NCBI GenBank assembly: GCA_003427395.1
Contig: BFEA01000271.1
Location: 1,273,856 to 1,337,855, forward strand
From: Chara braunii
Lineage: Eukaryota; Streptophyta; Charophyceae; Charales; Characeae
Length of the DNA: 64,000 nucleotides
Reading direction: 5' to 3'
The notes under the pieces are model-generated. The model was not told where the DNA came from and did no database searches. It saw only the letters and a program-made list of their open reading frames with translations. Of the stretch, positions 63,385 to 64,000 are shown piece by piece (position 1 is the stretch's first letter; each line of letters opens with the position of its first letter). The position numbers and the translations under genes are program-made.

Positions 63385-63766
63385 GGGATGTCGATATATG
63401 TGGTCATGTTACAGGGGGAGATTCGTTCTCCTTGTGCGCTATCACTGAGTGGTGGAGCGACCATTATGGTAGTGGTCGTCCTCCTTACCAGCACGAAGCT
63501 TGTTCTGGTGGTAATCATTCGACGTGCTCATCATCAAGGGCCCCTTCGTTCTATTGTCAACATGGCAGTGCTCGACCCCCGACATGTTGTTTGAAGACGT
63601 GACCATGCCCTTCTATCTCCGTGGCAAAGAGGGCGGAGCGAAGTGGAAGAGGAGAGGGCGAAGAGGATAAACCATGGCCCCCTTCCCAATCGTCGTTTTG
63701 TTTTGTTGCTTGAACCTGGTAGCAGTTATGACTGGCTACAGGCGGGGAGATATAGGCTATGGAGCG

Positions 63767-63769
<3 letters not shown>
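63384..63769. other. Intergenic, nothing recognised
   Basis: No conserved motif was seen in any frame. Confidence 0.35.

Positions 63770-63807
<38 letters not shown>
63770..63807. repeat. (GA)n microsatellite
   Basis: About 19 GA units. Confidence 0.95.
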
Positions 63808-63812
<5 letters not shown>

Positions 63813-63973
63813 AGGACACGCGTTCACCTTGTAGGCGGTGTATCTTTCCATGTTCTAGAGAAATATTCATCCCCGTCTTGCACATTTGGTGAAGTGCGGG
63901 ATGAAGGCCCACTGCTGTTGATCGTCTTCGACGCAAACGTTTTGTGGTAGAGGTCTTCATCCTTGCAATTTAG

Positions 63974-64000
63974 TTTTTTTTTTTTTTTTTTTTTTTTTTT
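63974..64000. repeat. Poly-T run at window end
   Basis: 27 T bases up to the window edge. This could be the poly-A tail of a minus-strand retroposon, but its body cannot be recognised. Confidence 0.9.

Noticed and set aside
63237-63602. Gly-run and Pro-run ORFs
   Set aside because: Translation of the 54-base poly-G tract.

Overview
The window is repeat-rich eukaryotic nuclear DNA of plant or green-algal type, and no intact single-copy host gene could be supported. The evidence is abundant decayed Ty3/gypsy LTR retrotransposons with CCHC Gag knuckles, an initiator-Met-tRNA-like primer site, satellites, MITE-like elements, a U6-like snRNA copy, and a nuclear insert of mitochondrial cox2 with the 3' end of its group II intron. 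A charophyte such as Chara fits best, but that is inference. The assembly is imperfect: N gaps at 16556-17435 and 38381-38640, single Ns at 5282, 20404, 39787 and 39791, and an untrimmed Nextera mate-pair junction at 5378-5405.

Layout. 1-1187: 3' end and LTR of a + strand gypsy element (A). 1300-5650: a degenerate + strand gypsy (C) lacking RNase H, with a candidate LTR containing (GA)n and the adaptor artefact. 5651-14673: a nearly complete - strand gypsy (B) with two LTRs, PBS, PPT and a candidate 5-bp target duplication; its gag-pol is broken by a few point stops and frameshifts. 14670-18400: minisatellites, two copies of a 111-bp TIR element, an LTR fragment and a gap. 18401-20187: the 3' end of a - strand gypsy (D), abutting cox2/group II intron DNA (20187 to about 20600). 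21552-26937: a - strand chromodomain gypsy (E). 27300-41500: non-coding, with purine-rich modules carrying hairpins, two adjacent satellites of about 90-bp period (31575-34490), further tandem repeats, and long stretches where nothing was recognised.

41505-55700 is the most unusual part. Five paralogous ORFs of unrecognised function (about 250-270 codons when full length, sharing a GPF motif) lie head to tail. They are followed on the same strand by the gag, protease, RT, RNase H and integrase of a gypsy-like element (F), and then by two paralogous acidic ORFs, one with an NLS-like run beside a SUMO-interaction-like motif. Some members are broken; the third GPF ORF (44019-44774) is intact. 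Whether this is one large element or a nest of several cannot be settled without locating LTRs.

56741-61276 holds a related element (G) on the - strand. F and G share an unusual [IL]DD.PIKG reverse-transcriptase signature. 62010-62819 holds a tRNA-derived tandem array with Pol III A and B boxes, followed directly by a U6 snRNA-like sequence. The window ends in simple repeats and a poly-T run.
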